From an uncultured Ruminococcus sp. (lineage in GTDB: Bacteria > Bacillota > Clostridia > Oscillospirales > Ruminococcaceae), in contig CALXIQ010000003.1 in NCBI GenBank assembly GCA_944388405.1, positions 1-46,713 of the forward strand: DNA of 46,713 nucleotides, written 5' to 3'. Shown here piece after piece: positions 8,789 to 16,713 of this stretch; position 1 is the stretch's first letter, and each line of letters begins with the position of its first letter. Below the pieces are notes generated by a model, which ran no database searches, was not told where the DNA came from, and was given only the letters and a program-made list of their open reading frames with translations. Made by a program: the position numbers and the translations under genes.

Positions 8789-9652
8789 TTATTCCTTAAC
8801 GGTTATTATCCAGCCGCCGCAGTTGTCCATAGATACAATCTTTTCGCTCCCCTGTGGGATTTTCAGGCTCTCCCCCTGCTGACGTGAAATTATGTAGCCG
8901 TCGTACTCATAGAACTTGCCGATTTCAAGACTTTCTATGTATTCTTCCAAGGTTTCATGCTCAAGACTTATTATCTCCGAGTGGGGCAACCCTACGTATC
9001 TTATGTGCCACGGCTCGTAGTCAATCTGAGTGACACTCTTTTCAAACAGCGGATACCTTATTATAAACCCGTACTCGCCGCAGTTTGAGTTGACAAACTG
9101 CCCGGCTGCGGATTTCAAAAATCCCATGCCCGCATAGCCGTCGGTGTAAACATCGAGGGCAAGCCCCGTCTGATGCTCGCTTGAACCTGCCGCCATAGCG
9201 GTGTCAGACCCCTTCTCAGACAGAATGTCATCCTGCTCTTCGGCGGTACGGTAGGAGGACATAATGTAAAGATTCTCCCCCGTTTCGTCTTTCACCGCTT
9301 GGGAAAGACTTTCAAAGCTTTTGTGGGCGCATCGGTTAAACTCCGCTCCGCTGTCTTTGTATTCGTATATTTCCGCCGAAAAGTTGCCAGGCAAAGGGTT
9401 GTCGGTATTTACAATCATCAGGCTTTGATTTACAATACAGCCCCTTTGCTCAAGGTCGCTGATGTCAATACTTTCAAGGTCGAGGCTGTCCTCCCTTACC
9501 TCAGAGAGCTTGGCGCTTTCGGTGAGCCTGCTCAGCTGCTGTTTTACAATAAATCTGAGATCAGACCTGAGGGCAAGCACCACTGCCGCCGCCACTACAA
9601 GCAGGAGCAAAATCAATGCTGCCCTGCAAAAAAGCTTTTTTCTTTTAAACAT
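8789..9652 (-). CDS. Membrane-anchored D-alanyl-D-alanine carboxypeptidase (VanY type, M15B)
   Basis: VanY-family metallopeptidases trim the terminal D-Ala from peptidoglycan stem peptides outside the membrane. A single N-terminal membrane anchor spans about residues 9-28. The catalytic domain has SSYRTAEEQ (132-140), SEHQTGLALDV with zinc ligands His160 and Asp167, and EPWHIRYVG with Glu213 and zinc ligand His216. All key residues are present, so activity is expected. It is the last gene of an operon behind a response regulator and a histidine kinase, 44 nt after the kinase stop. That order recalls vanR-vanS-vanY, but no D-Ala-D-Lac or D-Ala-D-Ser ligase is nearby. Confidence 0.88.
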   Translation of the reverse strand: MFKRKKLFCRAALILLLLVVAAAVVLALRSDLRFIVKQQLSRLTESAKLSEVREDSLDLESIDISDLEQRGCIVNQSLMIVNTDNPLPGNFSAEIYEYKDSGAEFNRCAHKSFESLSQAVKDETGENLYIMSSYRTAEEQDDILSEKGSDTAMAAGSSEHQTGLALDVYTDGYAGMGFLKSAAGQFVNSNCGEYGFIIRYPLFEKSVTQIDYEPWHIRYVGLPHSEIISLEHETLEEYIESLEIGKFYEYDGYIISRQQGESLKIPQGSEKIVSMDNCGGWIITVKE

Positions 9653-9696
9653 ATTGTTGTCATCCTTTTTTCTGTCTTATTTTTTTATTTTCCGCA

Positions 9697-12216
9697 TTAC
9701 ACGCTTTCTTCGGTATCAGTGCATTTCTGCAACAGCACAACCGCCTTGAAAACATCGCCGTCCAGCTCGATTCTGAAAGCTCCGCCGCAGGCTTCGGTGA
9801 AGGTTTTGGCTATGGAAAGTCCCAGACCGTTTCCGCCATCGGTTCTTGATTTGTCCCCTCTGGTAAATCTCTCGGTTATCTCTTCGGGGGTGAAGGTCAT
9901 CTCATAGCTGGCGGTGTTTTTCATCTCAAGCCTTATATAGTCTTTCTCCTCTTTAAGCTCTACAAATATCCTTGTGCCCTCCATTGAATAGTTAAGGGCG
10001 TTGTCTATAAGATTCTGGAACACCCGATAAAGCTTGTTTCCGTCGGCTGTTATCATTGCAGACTCAGGCTCTATATTTATCCTTATTTGTCTGCCGCTTT
10101 TCTCTATTTTGTCTCCGGCGTCGGCAAGCGCCTGATTAAGCAGTATTACCGCGTCCAGCTTCTCCATATCTATATCTACTCCGCTGGTGGCTTTTGCAAG
10201 AGAAAATACGTCTGCAACTATATTTTTAAGCTTATCGGCTTTTTGTTCGAGAATCTTAACGTAATCCATCGCTTCATCCGGAAGATCCTCCGCTTTAAGC
10301 AGATCTATATAGCTTATAATTGAAGTAAGGGGAGTTTTCAGGTCGTGTGAAACGTTGGTTACAAGCTCTATCTTCATTCTTTCCGACTGAACCTGCTTTT
10401 CCACCGACTCTTTGACGTTTTCGGAAATTTCCGAAAGCTTGCGGCTGTTGCTGAATACGGGGGAAGTTTCGGGTATGGCTTCGTCAAACTCCTCTCCCCT
10501 GCTCATTTTATCTATCTGATTGTCAAGGCTGTCTATATCTTTGTAAATTCTGAATTGAGTTACAATAAACCAAATGAAGTATACAACATAAGCGATCAAG
10601 GCTATCAACCCAATAGGATTATTTGAAGAAGTATTGACAGAATAAGCATAATCGTACAGTATTATCGCCGCTATAACCGTAACCCCTGTGAAAATCCACT
10701 GGCGGATATAAAGCTTGCGAGATACCGACTGGCTGTCGTACCTTGCAAACAATCCAAGGCGGCGGAGATTTACCTTCGCCCAGCCTATAAAGCTTTTGCA
10801 AAGTCTGACAATATAAAAGTCTTTCCAGAAGCTGTGAAGCTTAAGCTTGCTGACTGCGCCCAGCACAAATCCCAGCACAACTGCGCATAACGCTGTTACC
10901 GCTCCGCTTAAAATCCAGAAGGAATAAGGTTTTCCCACTTCAATAAGATTGTCAATAATTCTTATAAAGCCGCGGTATTCAGCTAAAAGAAACACAGCCG
11001 CAGTAAATACAACGACTATCCCTGCAATAAGAAATTCGGTATGCCATCTTCCGAACACCGCCGCATATTTCCACTTGACCTGACCGTCCCCCGAATAGCC
11101 GCATACTACAATAAGATATACTACGCATAAAAGAAGTACAAATGCTGCCACAATTATTTGCACAATAATCCGATTGCCCTCACTGACCGCTGCGCTGAAA
11201 GCCGCCTCTGCCGCCGCAAGTCTGTCGGCTTTGGGTGCAAGCAGCACGGTTATATCGTCATCGTCAAGATATTCAAAGGAATAGCCCTCCAGATCCTCAA
11301 CAGCCACCTGAACCGTAATACTGCCGTCAGAATTGTAATATCCGTCATAATAGGATTCGTAATAGGAATAATCGGGGTTGCTGCCGTCGATTACTACTGT
11401 CTGGGAGCCTCTTATAATGTAGGCCTTTTCCGGGTCGTTTATATCAAAATCGTAAACATACATATCCGCATTAGGGCCGTAGCATAAAATATATCTCCCT
11501 GCGCTGTCGTAGCCCGACCAGCCTACCGGCACAGAGCTTATGTTATACTCTTCATATTCGTAAAACACATTGTTTCCCGGAAAGCTTGAATAGATAACGT
11601 GCTGTCCGATGCTGTCGCTCTGATATTCGCTGTCGGTTTCAACTGTGTTTTCGCGCCTTACATACCAGCAGCGGGAGCTGTTTTTAAAGCTTTCAATCTG
11701 ACTTTCCTCCACTATAACTCCGTTAAGACTGTCAATGTTGGTCAGGGAGTTTTCGCCGTATGACACATAATAGTCAAAAAAATCACTCTCTATAACGGGT
11801 ACGCCGTTTTCGCTGTGGATTGTGAACATATCGGGATATTCGTAGGCCTCCAAGGCTCTTGTAAGATTGGTTAAAAGCTCATCGCTTCCCGAAAACTCGC
11901 CGTTTTCAAAGTTCCTGAGATATACCGTTGCGGTGGCGCACAGAGCCTGATAAAGATAATCCTTTCCCGAAAGATACTCCTCGCTTAAGGTGTATTCATC
12001 TTCAAAGTAATACCCCACGTTGTACTGGTGCTGGTCATACTCCATCGCCCAGCCAAGTATGCAAAGTCCCATTATGCAGGTAAGCAGGAAGGCAAAGGCT
12101 CTTAACGCCCCTGATGTGATGAATTTTTTGACCTTGCGCTTTTTAGAATCGCTTTGTACGTCTTTTGCAGGCTCATCAAAAACCTGCTCCTCAGATTTTT
12201 TCGATTTTGTATCCAA
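9697..12216 (-). CDS. Multi-pass membrane sensor histidine kinase (VanS-like position)
   Basis: This 839-residue sensor kinase probably signals to the regulator encoded just before it. One membrane helix lies near residues 36-57, followed by a Tyr/Asp-rich region of about 290 residues presumed outside the cell, then several more helices between about 348 and 555. The HisKA motif NVSHDLKTPLTS carries the phospho-acceptor His624. The ATPase domain shows NLIDNALNYS and GGNGLGLSIAK. The start is TTG 12216, which overlaps the regulator gene by 26 nt, implying translational coupling. The ligand is unknown; linkage to a D,D-carboxypeptidase suggests a cell-wall signal (inference). Confidence 0.9.
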   Translation of the reverse strand: MDTKSKKSEEQVFDEPAKDVQSDSKKRKVKKFITSGALRAFAFLLTCIMGLCILGWAMEYDQHQYNVGYYFEDEYTLSEEYLSGKDYLYQALCATATVYLRNFENGEFSGSDELLTNLTRALEAYEYPDMFTIHSENGVPVIESDFFDYYVSYGENSLTNIDSLNGVIVEESQIESFKNSSRCWYVRRENTVETDSEYQSDSIGQHVIYSSFPGNNVFYEYEEYNISSVPVGWSGYDSAGRYILCYGPNADMYVYDFDINDPEKAYIIRGSQTVVIDGSNPDYSYYESYYDGYYNSDGSITVQVAVEDLEGYSFEYLDDDDITVLLAPKADRLAAAEAAFSAAVSEGNRIIVQIIVAAFVLLLCVVYLIVVCGYSGDGQVKWKYAAVFGRWHTEFLIAGIVVVFTAAVFLLAEYRGFIRIIDNLIEVGKPYSFWILSGAVTALCAVVLGFVLGAVSKLKLHSFWKDFYIVRLCKSFIGWAKVNLRRLGLFARYDSQSVSRKLYIRQWIFTGVTVIAAIILYDYAYSVNTSSNNPIGLIALIAYVVYFIWFIVTQFRIYKDIDSLDNQIDKMSRGEEFDEAIPETSPVFSNSRKLSEISENVKESVEKQVQSERMKIELVTNVSHDLKTPLTSIISYIDLLKAEDLPDEAMDYVKILEQKADKLKNIVADVFSLAKATSGVDIDMEKLDAVILLNQALADAGDKIEKSGRQIRINIEPESAMITADGNKLYRVFQNLIDNALNYSMEGTRIFVELKEEKDYIRLEMKNTASYEMTFTPEEITERFTRGDKSRTDGGNGLGLSIAKTFTEACGGAFRIELDGDVFKAVVLLQKCTDTEESV

Positions 12217-12892
12217 TTCCCCACACCACCTTTAAATATCTGGGCTCACGAGGATTTATCTCTATCTTTTCACGGATATGACGAATATGCACCATAACGG
12301 TGTTTTCAACGGCATAAGCGTCCTCGTTCCACACCTTTGAATAGATTTCCTCCGCCGAAAAAATCTTGCCTGCGTTGCGCATCAGCAGTTCAAGAATTTT
12401 CAGCTCAGTAGCCGTCAGCTTGACCTGCTCTCCGTCCACCTCCAGAGTTTTGGCTGAGGTGTCGAGAGCAAGTCCGCCTATTTTTATAATATCCGTTTTG
12501 TTTGTGTCAGCAGAGCCTAAATGAATGTAACGCCGCAGGTTGGATTTCACCCTTGCCACCAGCTCCATGGGATTATAGGGTTTTGTGATGTAATCGTCCG
12601 CACCCATTGAAAGCCCCAGCACCTTGTCGGTGTCCTCCGATTTGGCGGAAAGCACGATTATGGGGATATTCCTGGTGGTTCTTATTTTCATCATTGCCGA
12701 AAGTCCGTCCAGCCTGGGCATCATTATGTCGATAAGAATAAGATTTATATTTCTGTTGGAAGCCAGCTTGTCAAGAGCGTCAAGTCCGTCGTACGCACGG
12801 ATAACCTCATAATCCTCCTTTTCAAGCAGCTTTGCGATAGCCGCCACAATATCCTTATCGTCGTCCACAACCAGAATGCAGCCGTTTTCCAT
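12191..12892 (-). CDS. OmpR/PhoB-family response regulator
   Basis: The N-terminal receiver domain has the acidic pocket VVDDDKD and phospho-acceptor Asp55 in LILIDIMMPRLDG; the conserved Lys is in ADDYITKPYNP. The C-terminal winged helix is of the OmpR type (TATELKILELLM, VMVHIRHIREKIE, VWGIGYKIEKI). The length of 233 residues is normal. It is the first gene of the regulator-kinase-carboxypeptidase operon. A tandem TTAAG repeat with 11-bp period just upstream could be its own binding site. Confidence 0.93.
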   Translation of the reverse strand: MENGCILVVDDDKDIVAAIAKLLEKEDYEVIRAYDGLDALDKLASNRNINLILIDIMMPRLDGLSAMMKIRTTRNIPIIVLSAKSEDTDKVLGLSMGADDYITKPYNPMELVARVKSNLRRYIHLGSADTNKTDIIKIGGLALDTSAKTLEVDGEQVKLTATELKILELLMRNAGKIFSAEEIYSKVWNEDAYAVENTVMVHIRHIREKIEINPREPRYLKVVWGIGYKIEKI

Positions 12893-12922
12893 TTAAGCTC
12901 AGTCCTTTCCTTGTACGATTGA

Positions 12923-12977
12923 ATTATATAACACACTTTTTAAGTTCAACCGAATGTATTTCTTAAAAATATCTTAA
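12923..12977 (-). promoter_or_regulatory. Promoter and putative operator of the VanRSY-like operon
   Basis: Minus strand TATAAT (12928-12923) with TTGAAC (12949-12944) 15 nt upstream, a short spacer typical of activator-dependent promoters. Twelve bases further upstream are two TTAAG boxes (12977-12973 and 12966-12962) with an 11-bp period, the usual spacing of OmpR/PhoB-type binding sites. That the linked regulator binds here is an inference. Confidence 0.5.
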
Positions 12978-13042
12978 CCGTACTTATTATAGCATACCAA
13001 CACCGCTCTTACAACCGAAAATTTATTTCTCTCCCCTCAGAC

Positions 13043-13078
13043 GCAAAAATCCGCCATCACATAATGTGATGACGGATT
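13043..13078 (-). terminator. Terminator after the ydcF-like gene
   Basis: Minus strand AATCCGTCATCAC pairs with GTGATGGCGGATT around ATTAT, and TTTTTGCG follows. Confidence 0.9.
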
Positions 13079-13113
13079 GGGTTTAGTTTAATGCTTACCG
13101 CAAGGAATGACAG

Positions 13114-13875
13114 CTACCGCCGTGAAATAAGCAAAAGTTTTGTAAGCCCCAGCCATTCTCTTATCCAATAGGTGAACAAAAATCTCGGCTCAGTCTGGGC
13201 GGAAATTCCGTGAACTTCCTTTACTCCGTGATTTTTGGCGATAAGACCGGCTCTGTACTGATGAAAGCCGTCGGTGACAATGGTAATACGCCGCTCAAGC
13301 CCCAGGGCGTCGATAATCTCAAGGGAATTTTCTATGTTTTCATCGGTAGAGGTGGATTTATCTTCCTTTATAATCCGCTCCTCGTCAATTCCCTTTGACA
13401 CAAGATACCGCTTCATGGCTTCCGCTTCGGGAATTTTTTCATCTCTGCCCTGACCGCCCGACACTATGCAGCTGACGTTTTTATGCTCCTGCATATATTC
13501 ATAAGCCGCATTAAGCCGCCGCCTTAACATTCTGGAGGGTCTTTCCCCCACCACCTTGCAGCCTAAAACCACAAGTATATCAGGCTTCTTTGGACTTCTT
13601 CTCATAGCCCTAAGCATATTTACCGACAGCACAAAAGCATAAACCGCCGCCCCGGACAGCAGCAGTATTATCACCATAAGCAGTACCTTTCCGCCGTCGC
13701 TTTGCCAGATTATGCCCCACAGCATTACAAACTCATCCCAGCCGCAGGTGACAAACAGCGCCGCCAGCGATATTACGATTCCGACGGCATTTCCTGCGTT
13801 TATAACAGGAAGCGGCACCAGAAACAGTACCAACAGAACCATTTCCAGCGCCGTGAAAATTTGCCTTAATCCCAT
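13114..13875 (-). CDS. YdcF/SanA-like DUF218 membrane protein
   Basis: The 253-residue protein has three predicted N-terminal membrane segments (about residues 8-25, 31-45 and 63-88) and a C-terminal DUF218 domain. The domain shows ILVVLGCKV, the SGGQGRDEKIPEAEAM loop, KSTSTDENIENS and VTDGFHQYRA, as in YdcF, SanA and ElyC. E. coli members affect envelope integrity; the biochemical role is unsettled. The ATG overlaps the TGA of the upstream lipoprotein gene (TGATG), so the two are translationally coupled. Confidence 0.85.
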   Translation of the reverse strand: MGLRQIFTALEMVLLVLFLVPLPVINAGNAVGIVISLAALFVTCGWDEFVMLWGIIWQSDGGKVLLMVIILLLSGAAVYAFVLSVNMLRAMRRSPKKPDILVVLGCKVVGERPSRMLRRRLNAAYEYMQEHKNVSCIVSGGQGRDEKIPEAEAMKRYLVSKGIDEERIIKEDKSTSTDENIENSLEIIDALGLERRITIVTDGFHQYRAGLIAKNHGVKEVHGISAQTEPRFLFTYWIREWLGLTKLLLISRR

Positions 13876-14654
13876 CAGGAGTTAGCCGCTTTAAGTGTTG
13901 TCACGCTGCCATCGTCAGCGGTAAGGGTAAGAGTCATTACATCAAAAGTATAACTGTATGACACAGCTTCCCCGCCGTCGGTAGAAACTTCAAAGCCGTC
14001 GGCAGTCTGGGTATAGGTCATATTCACGCTCTCATCTGAGCCGTAAGGGGCAACAGTACCCGTTCCGTCGCCGTTAAACACCCATTCATTCAGATATGTT
14101 CCCTCAGCGTCTACCTCATAATATGTTCCGCTTATGGGGATAAACTCAATCTTTGTCCACTCATATGCCGAACCGTTTCTTTCAAACGTAAGCACATTGC
14201 CGTCATAGGTATATTCCACCGGGTCGGAATCGTCAACGCCGCCGCGGTTTATTAAAATAGTATCGGCAGTCTGCTCAATTTCAACCGGAACTCCCGTAAC
14301 CTCGCCCATGCCAATAAGATAGCTTTCGTTCTCGCCAATTATAACATAGTTTTCCTCCACGCCGTCTACGGTTTCGGTAAATATTCCCGAAACCGGGATA
14401 ACCTCGCCGTCCTGGCTGTCATCAGCCTGTGAGGATTCGTCAGCTACAGCGGGAGTACCCTCCTCGCCCTGGTTCTGCTGTGCCTGGGAGCTTTCCTCTC
14501 CGACGGTCTGAGATTCCTGCTCAGCCTGAGAAGCCACAGACTCCCCGGCAGAGGAATCTGCCTCAGACTCGTTTATTTCGTCTATAATTCCGCAGGAGGT
14601 TGCCGAAACCGCCATCACTGCCGCCATTGCCGCCAAAAGGTATTGTTTTTTCAT
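13875..14654 (-). CDS. Lipoprotein of unknown function
   Basis: The first 20 residues form a lipoprotein signal ending in SATSC, with Cys21 as the predicted lipidated residue. A Ser/Glu/Gln-rich linker covers about residues 27-85. The remaining 175 residues are beta-rich with two similar halves (ETVDGVEENYVIIG and GTYLNEWVFNGDGTG). I do not recognise the folded domain. It is expected on the outer face of the membrane, and it is the first gene of a two-gene operon with the YdcF-like gene. Confidence 0.8.
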   Translation of the reverse strand: MKKQYLLAAMAAVMAVSATSCGIIDEINESEADSSAGESVASQAEQESQTVGEESSQAQQNQGEEGTPAVADESSQADDSQDGEVIPVSGIFTETVDGVEENYVIIGENESYLIGMGEVTGVPVEIEQTADTILINRGGVDDSDPVEYTYDGNVLTFERNGSAYEWTKIEFIPISGTYYEVDAEGTYLNEWVFNGDGTGTVAPYGSDESVNMTYTQTADGFEVSTDGGEAVSYSYTFDVMTLTLTADDGSVTTLKAANS

Positions 14655-14716
14655 AATTATCCTTCCTTTTCATTTTAATCATTCTGTTGTCGTAAGCTTA
14701 TTTAATTTACGCTTAT

Positions 14717-14746
14717 ATTATACAGCATACATACGTCATATGTCAA
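14717..14746 (-). promoter_or_regulatory. Promoter of the lipoprotein/ydcF operon
   Basis: Minus strand TTGACA (14746-14741), 18 nt, TATAAT (14722-14717). Confidence 0.85.
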
Positions 14747-14795
14747 TCGCAATATTTAAATTGTAATAACTCTTACAAACTGTATTTCGCCGCGC

Positions 14796-14824
14796 TTGAC
14801 AAAATCGAAAAAGCGTGATATACT
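14796..14824 (+). promoter_or_regulatory. Promoter of the antisense (antitoxin) RNA
   Basis: TTGACA (14796-14801), 17 nt, TATACT (14819-14824). Transcription would start near 14831, just outside the left inverted repeat, and run towards the toxin gene. Confidence 0.85.
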
Positions 14825-14838
14825 GTTAATAGAAAAAA

Positions 14839-14864
14839 GGAGCATACCGATAGACGGTTGTCCT
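14839..14864 (+). repeat. Left arm of the inverted repeat bounding the toxin-antitoxin locus
   Basis: GGAGCATACC (14839-14848) and CGGTTGTCCT (14855-14864) occur in reverse complement at 15047-15056 and 15025-15034. On the minus strand this arm is followed by TTTTTT, so it could close the 3' end of the toxin mRNA. Confidence 0.85.
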
Positions 14865-14878
14865 AAACTGCAAGTTAA

Positions 14879-14917
14879 AATAACCGCAAGTTGTCAGGCT
14901 CGGCGGTTATTTCTTTT
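14879..14917 (+). terminator. Terminator of the antisense RNA, overlapping the toxin stop codon
   Basis: A 9-bp stem (AATAACCGC / GCGGTTATT) with a 15-nt loop is followed by a T-rich tract on the plus strand. The toxin TAA (14909-14907) lies inside the right arm. Confidence 0.85.
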
Positions 14918-14999
14918 TATTACCAAAAAGAAGATAGCAGAAGGAAACTATGCTTAAAATTATTCCGACGAATTGGAATAACTCAGTGTATGTAACCAT
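14907..14999 (-). CDS. Holin-like type I toxin peptide (30 residues)
   Basis: This small frame encodes 30 residues: it begins MVTYTELFQFVGII, continues with a hydrophobic helix and ends GNKKK. That pattern (MVTY.ELFQF start, one membrane helix, short Lys tail) matches the holin-like toxin family (Hol_Tox; comparable to small Firmicute type I toxins), which insert in the membrane. Translation signals are very strong: GGAGGTGAT (15012-15004), an exact anti-16S match, sits 4 nt before the ATG. It has its own promoter, and an antisense RNA overlaps its 3' end. The toxicity is inferred. Confidence 0.8.
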   Translation of the reverse strand: MVTYTELFQFVGIILSIVSFCYLLFGNKKK

Positions 15000-15024
15000 A
15001 ACTATCACCTCCCTCCTAAGAGTG

Positions 15025-15056
15025 AGGACAACCGCCTACCGTTTCAGGTATGCTCC
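15025..15056 (-). repeat. Right arm of the inverted repeat; 5' end of toxin mRNA
   Basis: On the minus strand this arm reads GGAGCATACC...GCGGTTGTCCT and matches the left arm at both 10-bp ends. The predicted toxin mRNA starts at about 15056, at the first base of the arm. Pairing with the 3' arm would join the mRNA ends. Confidence 0.85.
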
Positions 15057-15062
15057 ATTTTT

Positions 15063-15091
15063 AATATATCATATAAATCAGATTCTGTCAA
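15063..15091 (-). promoter_or_regulatory. Promoter of the toxin mRNA
   Basis: Minus strand TTGACA (15091-15086), 17 nt, TATATT (15068-15063). Confidence 0.85.
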
Positions 15092-15098
15092 TTTGTGT

Positions 15099-15130
15099 CG
15101 AACGAGGACTTGGGTTTTCGTTCGTTTTTT
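15099..15130 (+). terminator. Plus-strand terminator beside the toxin locus
   Basis: CGAACGA (15099-15105) pairs with TCGTTCG (15118-15124) and runs into TTTTTT. It would stop plus-strand readthrough from the antisense promoter. Confidence 0.75.
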
Positions 15131-15164
15131 ATTGGGCAAATTCGTTAAACGCAGTTTTTGCCGA

Positions 15165-15194
15165 CAAAAAAGGGACTCTTCCGCAGAAGGTCCC
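15165..15194 (-). terminator. Terminator of the dpaAB operon
   Basis: Minus strand GGGAC pairs with GTCCC around a partly paired loop (15194-15172), followed by TTTTTTG, shortly after the dpaB stop. Confidence 0.85.
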
Positions 15195-15226
15195 GTAAAT
15201 TTGCTTTGGCTGTCAAAAGCAATGGC

Positions 15227-15814
15227 TTATTCTTTTGTAATCATAACAGGCTGAATTTGCTCGCCTTTAAGAGCCGATTCTACCGTCGTGTTTATCCGGG
15301 TGAAATCAGCCACCACCGAATTTGGCTTGGCAGTAAAATTATCCTGACAGTAGGGCACAAAATAATAGTTGCGGTAATTGTGCAGTGCTCCTATATTCTT
15401 TGCGCAGCCGGCAAGAGCATCGTTGGTGGAAATTGCCAGCACCACCGGTCTGCCGTTTCTGAGATGAGATTTTACCGCCATTGTAATGGGTGTATCGGAA
15501 ATCCCCAGAGACAGCTTTGCAAGAGTGTTTGCCGTGCAGGGGGCGACCACCAGTATGTCAAAAAGCTTTTTGGGTCCTATCGGCTCTGCTTCTTCTATAG
15601 AAGCAATGACTTTTCTGCCGCATATCTCCTCGATTTTTCGGCGGTTTTCCTCAGCTGTTCCGAACCGGGTGGAAATGCCTGCCGCATTAAACGACATTAT
15701 GGGTGTTACCTCCGCTCCCGCTTCCACCAGCGACTCAGCCGCCTTAAACGCTTTATCAAAGGTGCAGAACGACCCCGTCATTCCAAAGCCCACCTTTATT
15801 CCTTCAAGTGACAT
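15227..15814 (-). CDS. dpaB: Dipicolinate synthase subunit B
   Basis: Subunit B (SpoVFB) is the flavoprotein-like partner of the enzyme that oxidises dihydrodipicolinate to dipicolinate in the mother cell; dipicolinate with calcium fills the spore core. The protein has the flavoprotein start KVGFGMTGSFCTF, the LVVAPCTANTLAKL motif and ISDTPITMAVKSHLRNG. At 195 residues it is full length. It overlaps the end of dpaA by 11 nt. It is good evidence that the organism makes endospores. Confidence 0.95.
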   Translation of the reverse strand: MSLEGIKVGFGMTGSFCTFDKAFKAAESLVEAGAEVTPIMSFNAAGISTRFGTAEENRRKIEEICGRKVIASIEEAEPIGPKKLFDILVVAPCTANTLAKLSLGISDTPITMAVKSHLRNGRPVVLAISTNDALAGCAKNIGALHNYRNYYFVPYCQDNFTAKPNSVVADFTRINTTVESALKGEQIQPVMITKE

Positions 15815-16673
15815 TTTTCACACCCCTTTCATTTATAATGTTCTTCACCGTTTGGGCGATTATTTCCCCGGCGGTGATAGGGGCGACCTTTCCGGGCAGA
15901 GAAAGTGCCTGTATCGCACGCTTGTTAAGACGAGCTGCCGCTTCAAAATCAACTCCGCCCGGCTTTGAAGCCAAATCTATTATAATAGTATCCTTTGAAA
16001 CGGCGTTAAGCATAGCCTCGTCAAGTATCATGGATGGCGCTGTATTTATAATAAGGTCATATCTTCCTATATGCCCGAAAAGCTCGTTTAGATGGAAAGC
16101 CTTGAATCCTGAATTTTCCGCCTCAGCCAGCGCACTCAACTTCCTTGCCGTACACGTTACGTCAGAGCCTGCCGCTTTGAAAAGCGCAGCGGTAGCTTTG
16201 GCTACCCTGCCATAGCCTATAATAAGCGTGCGGCTGCCGAAAACCGTGGTGGCAAGCTCCTGCATTGCAAGCTGAAGAGCTCCCTCAGCGGTAGGTATGC
16301 AGTTTTTTATCACAAGCTCTTCACGCTTGAAATAATCCGCTACCTCAAAGCCAAGTGCAGAAAAATATTCTATCAGTTCCGTTCCAAGCCTTCCTCCCGT
16401 AACAATGGCATTTTTGCGAAGATAGGGCGCTAATTCACGGCAGTCTGCCACTCCGCCTCTTTGGCAGGGTATTTCAAGCCCTCCGCCCGACATAATCGGA
16501 AGTACCAAAACGTCCGCCTTTTCTTCCGCTTCGCCAAGGCTTCCGAGAGCCGTAACGTCGGGAGAATGGTCATAAATTCTATAGGTGTAAACCCTTCCGT
16601 ACTGTGCAAGCTTTCTGCTCATATATATCTGTCTTGCATCTCCCCCGACGCACAAAAACACTGTCTTTTTCAT
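15804..16673 (-). CDS. dpaA: Dipicolinate synthase subunit A
   Basis: Subunit A (SpoVFA) is the dehydrogenase-like subunit of dipicolinate synthase. The 289-residue protein has an N-terminal domain (VFLCVGGDARQ) and a Rossmann domain with LIIGYGRVAKATAALFKAAG, followed by LIINTAPSMILDE. AGGAGG lies 10 nt before the ATG. With dpaB it forms a two-gene operon, expected to be transcribed late in sporulation in the mother cell. Confidence 0.95.
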   Translation of the reverse strand: MKKTVFLCVGGDARQIYMSRKLAQYGRVYTYRIYDHSPDVTALGSLGEAEEKADVLVLPIMSGGGLEIPCQRGGVADCRELAPYLRKNAIVTGGRLGTELIEYFSALGFEVADYFKREELVIKNCIPTAEGALQLAMQELATTVFGSRTLIIGYGRVAKATAALFKAAGSDVTCTARKLSALAEAENSGFKAFHLNELFGHIGRYDLIINTAPSMILDEAMLNAVSKDTIIIDLASKPGGVDFEAAARLNKRAIQALSLPGKVAPITAGEIIAQTVKNIINERGVKNVT

Positions 16674-16713
16674 ATATCGAAACCTCCTGTCGCATAAGCC
16701 ATTCTTACATTTT

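Larger units (their letters stand above)
14831..14918 (+). ncRNA. Putative antisense antitoxin RNA of a type I toxin-antitoxin locus
   Basis: From its promoter this RNA of about 88 nt runs to a hairpin (AATAACCGC 14879-14887 with GCGGTTATT 14903-14911) followed by TTTCTTTTTATT. It is complementary to the last codons and 3' end of the toxin mRNA on the other strand. Its 5' part (GGAGCATACC...CGGTTGTCCT) nearly repeats the 5' end of the toxin mRNA because of the bounding inverted repeats. No reading frame was seen in it. The antitoxin role is inferred from this layout. Confidence 0.7.

Noticed and set aside
9299..9907. 202-residue plus-strand frame across the carboxypeptidase/kinase junction
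   Set aside because: It is antisense to two well-supported genes and lacks family resemblance.
8789..12892. Vancomycin-resistance operon
   Set aside because: Regulator, kinase and VanY-like enzyme are present, but no D-Ala-D-Lac/Ser ligase, VanH or VanX/VanT gene is in the window.
15158..15811. 217-residue plus-strand frame opposite dpaB
   Set aside because: Antisense to a conserved sporulation gene, with Cys/Arg-rich shadow composition.
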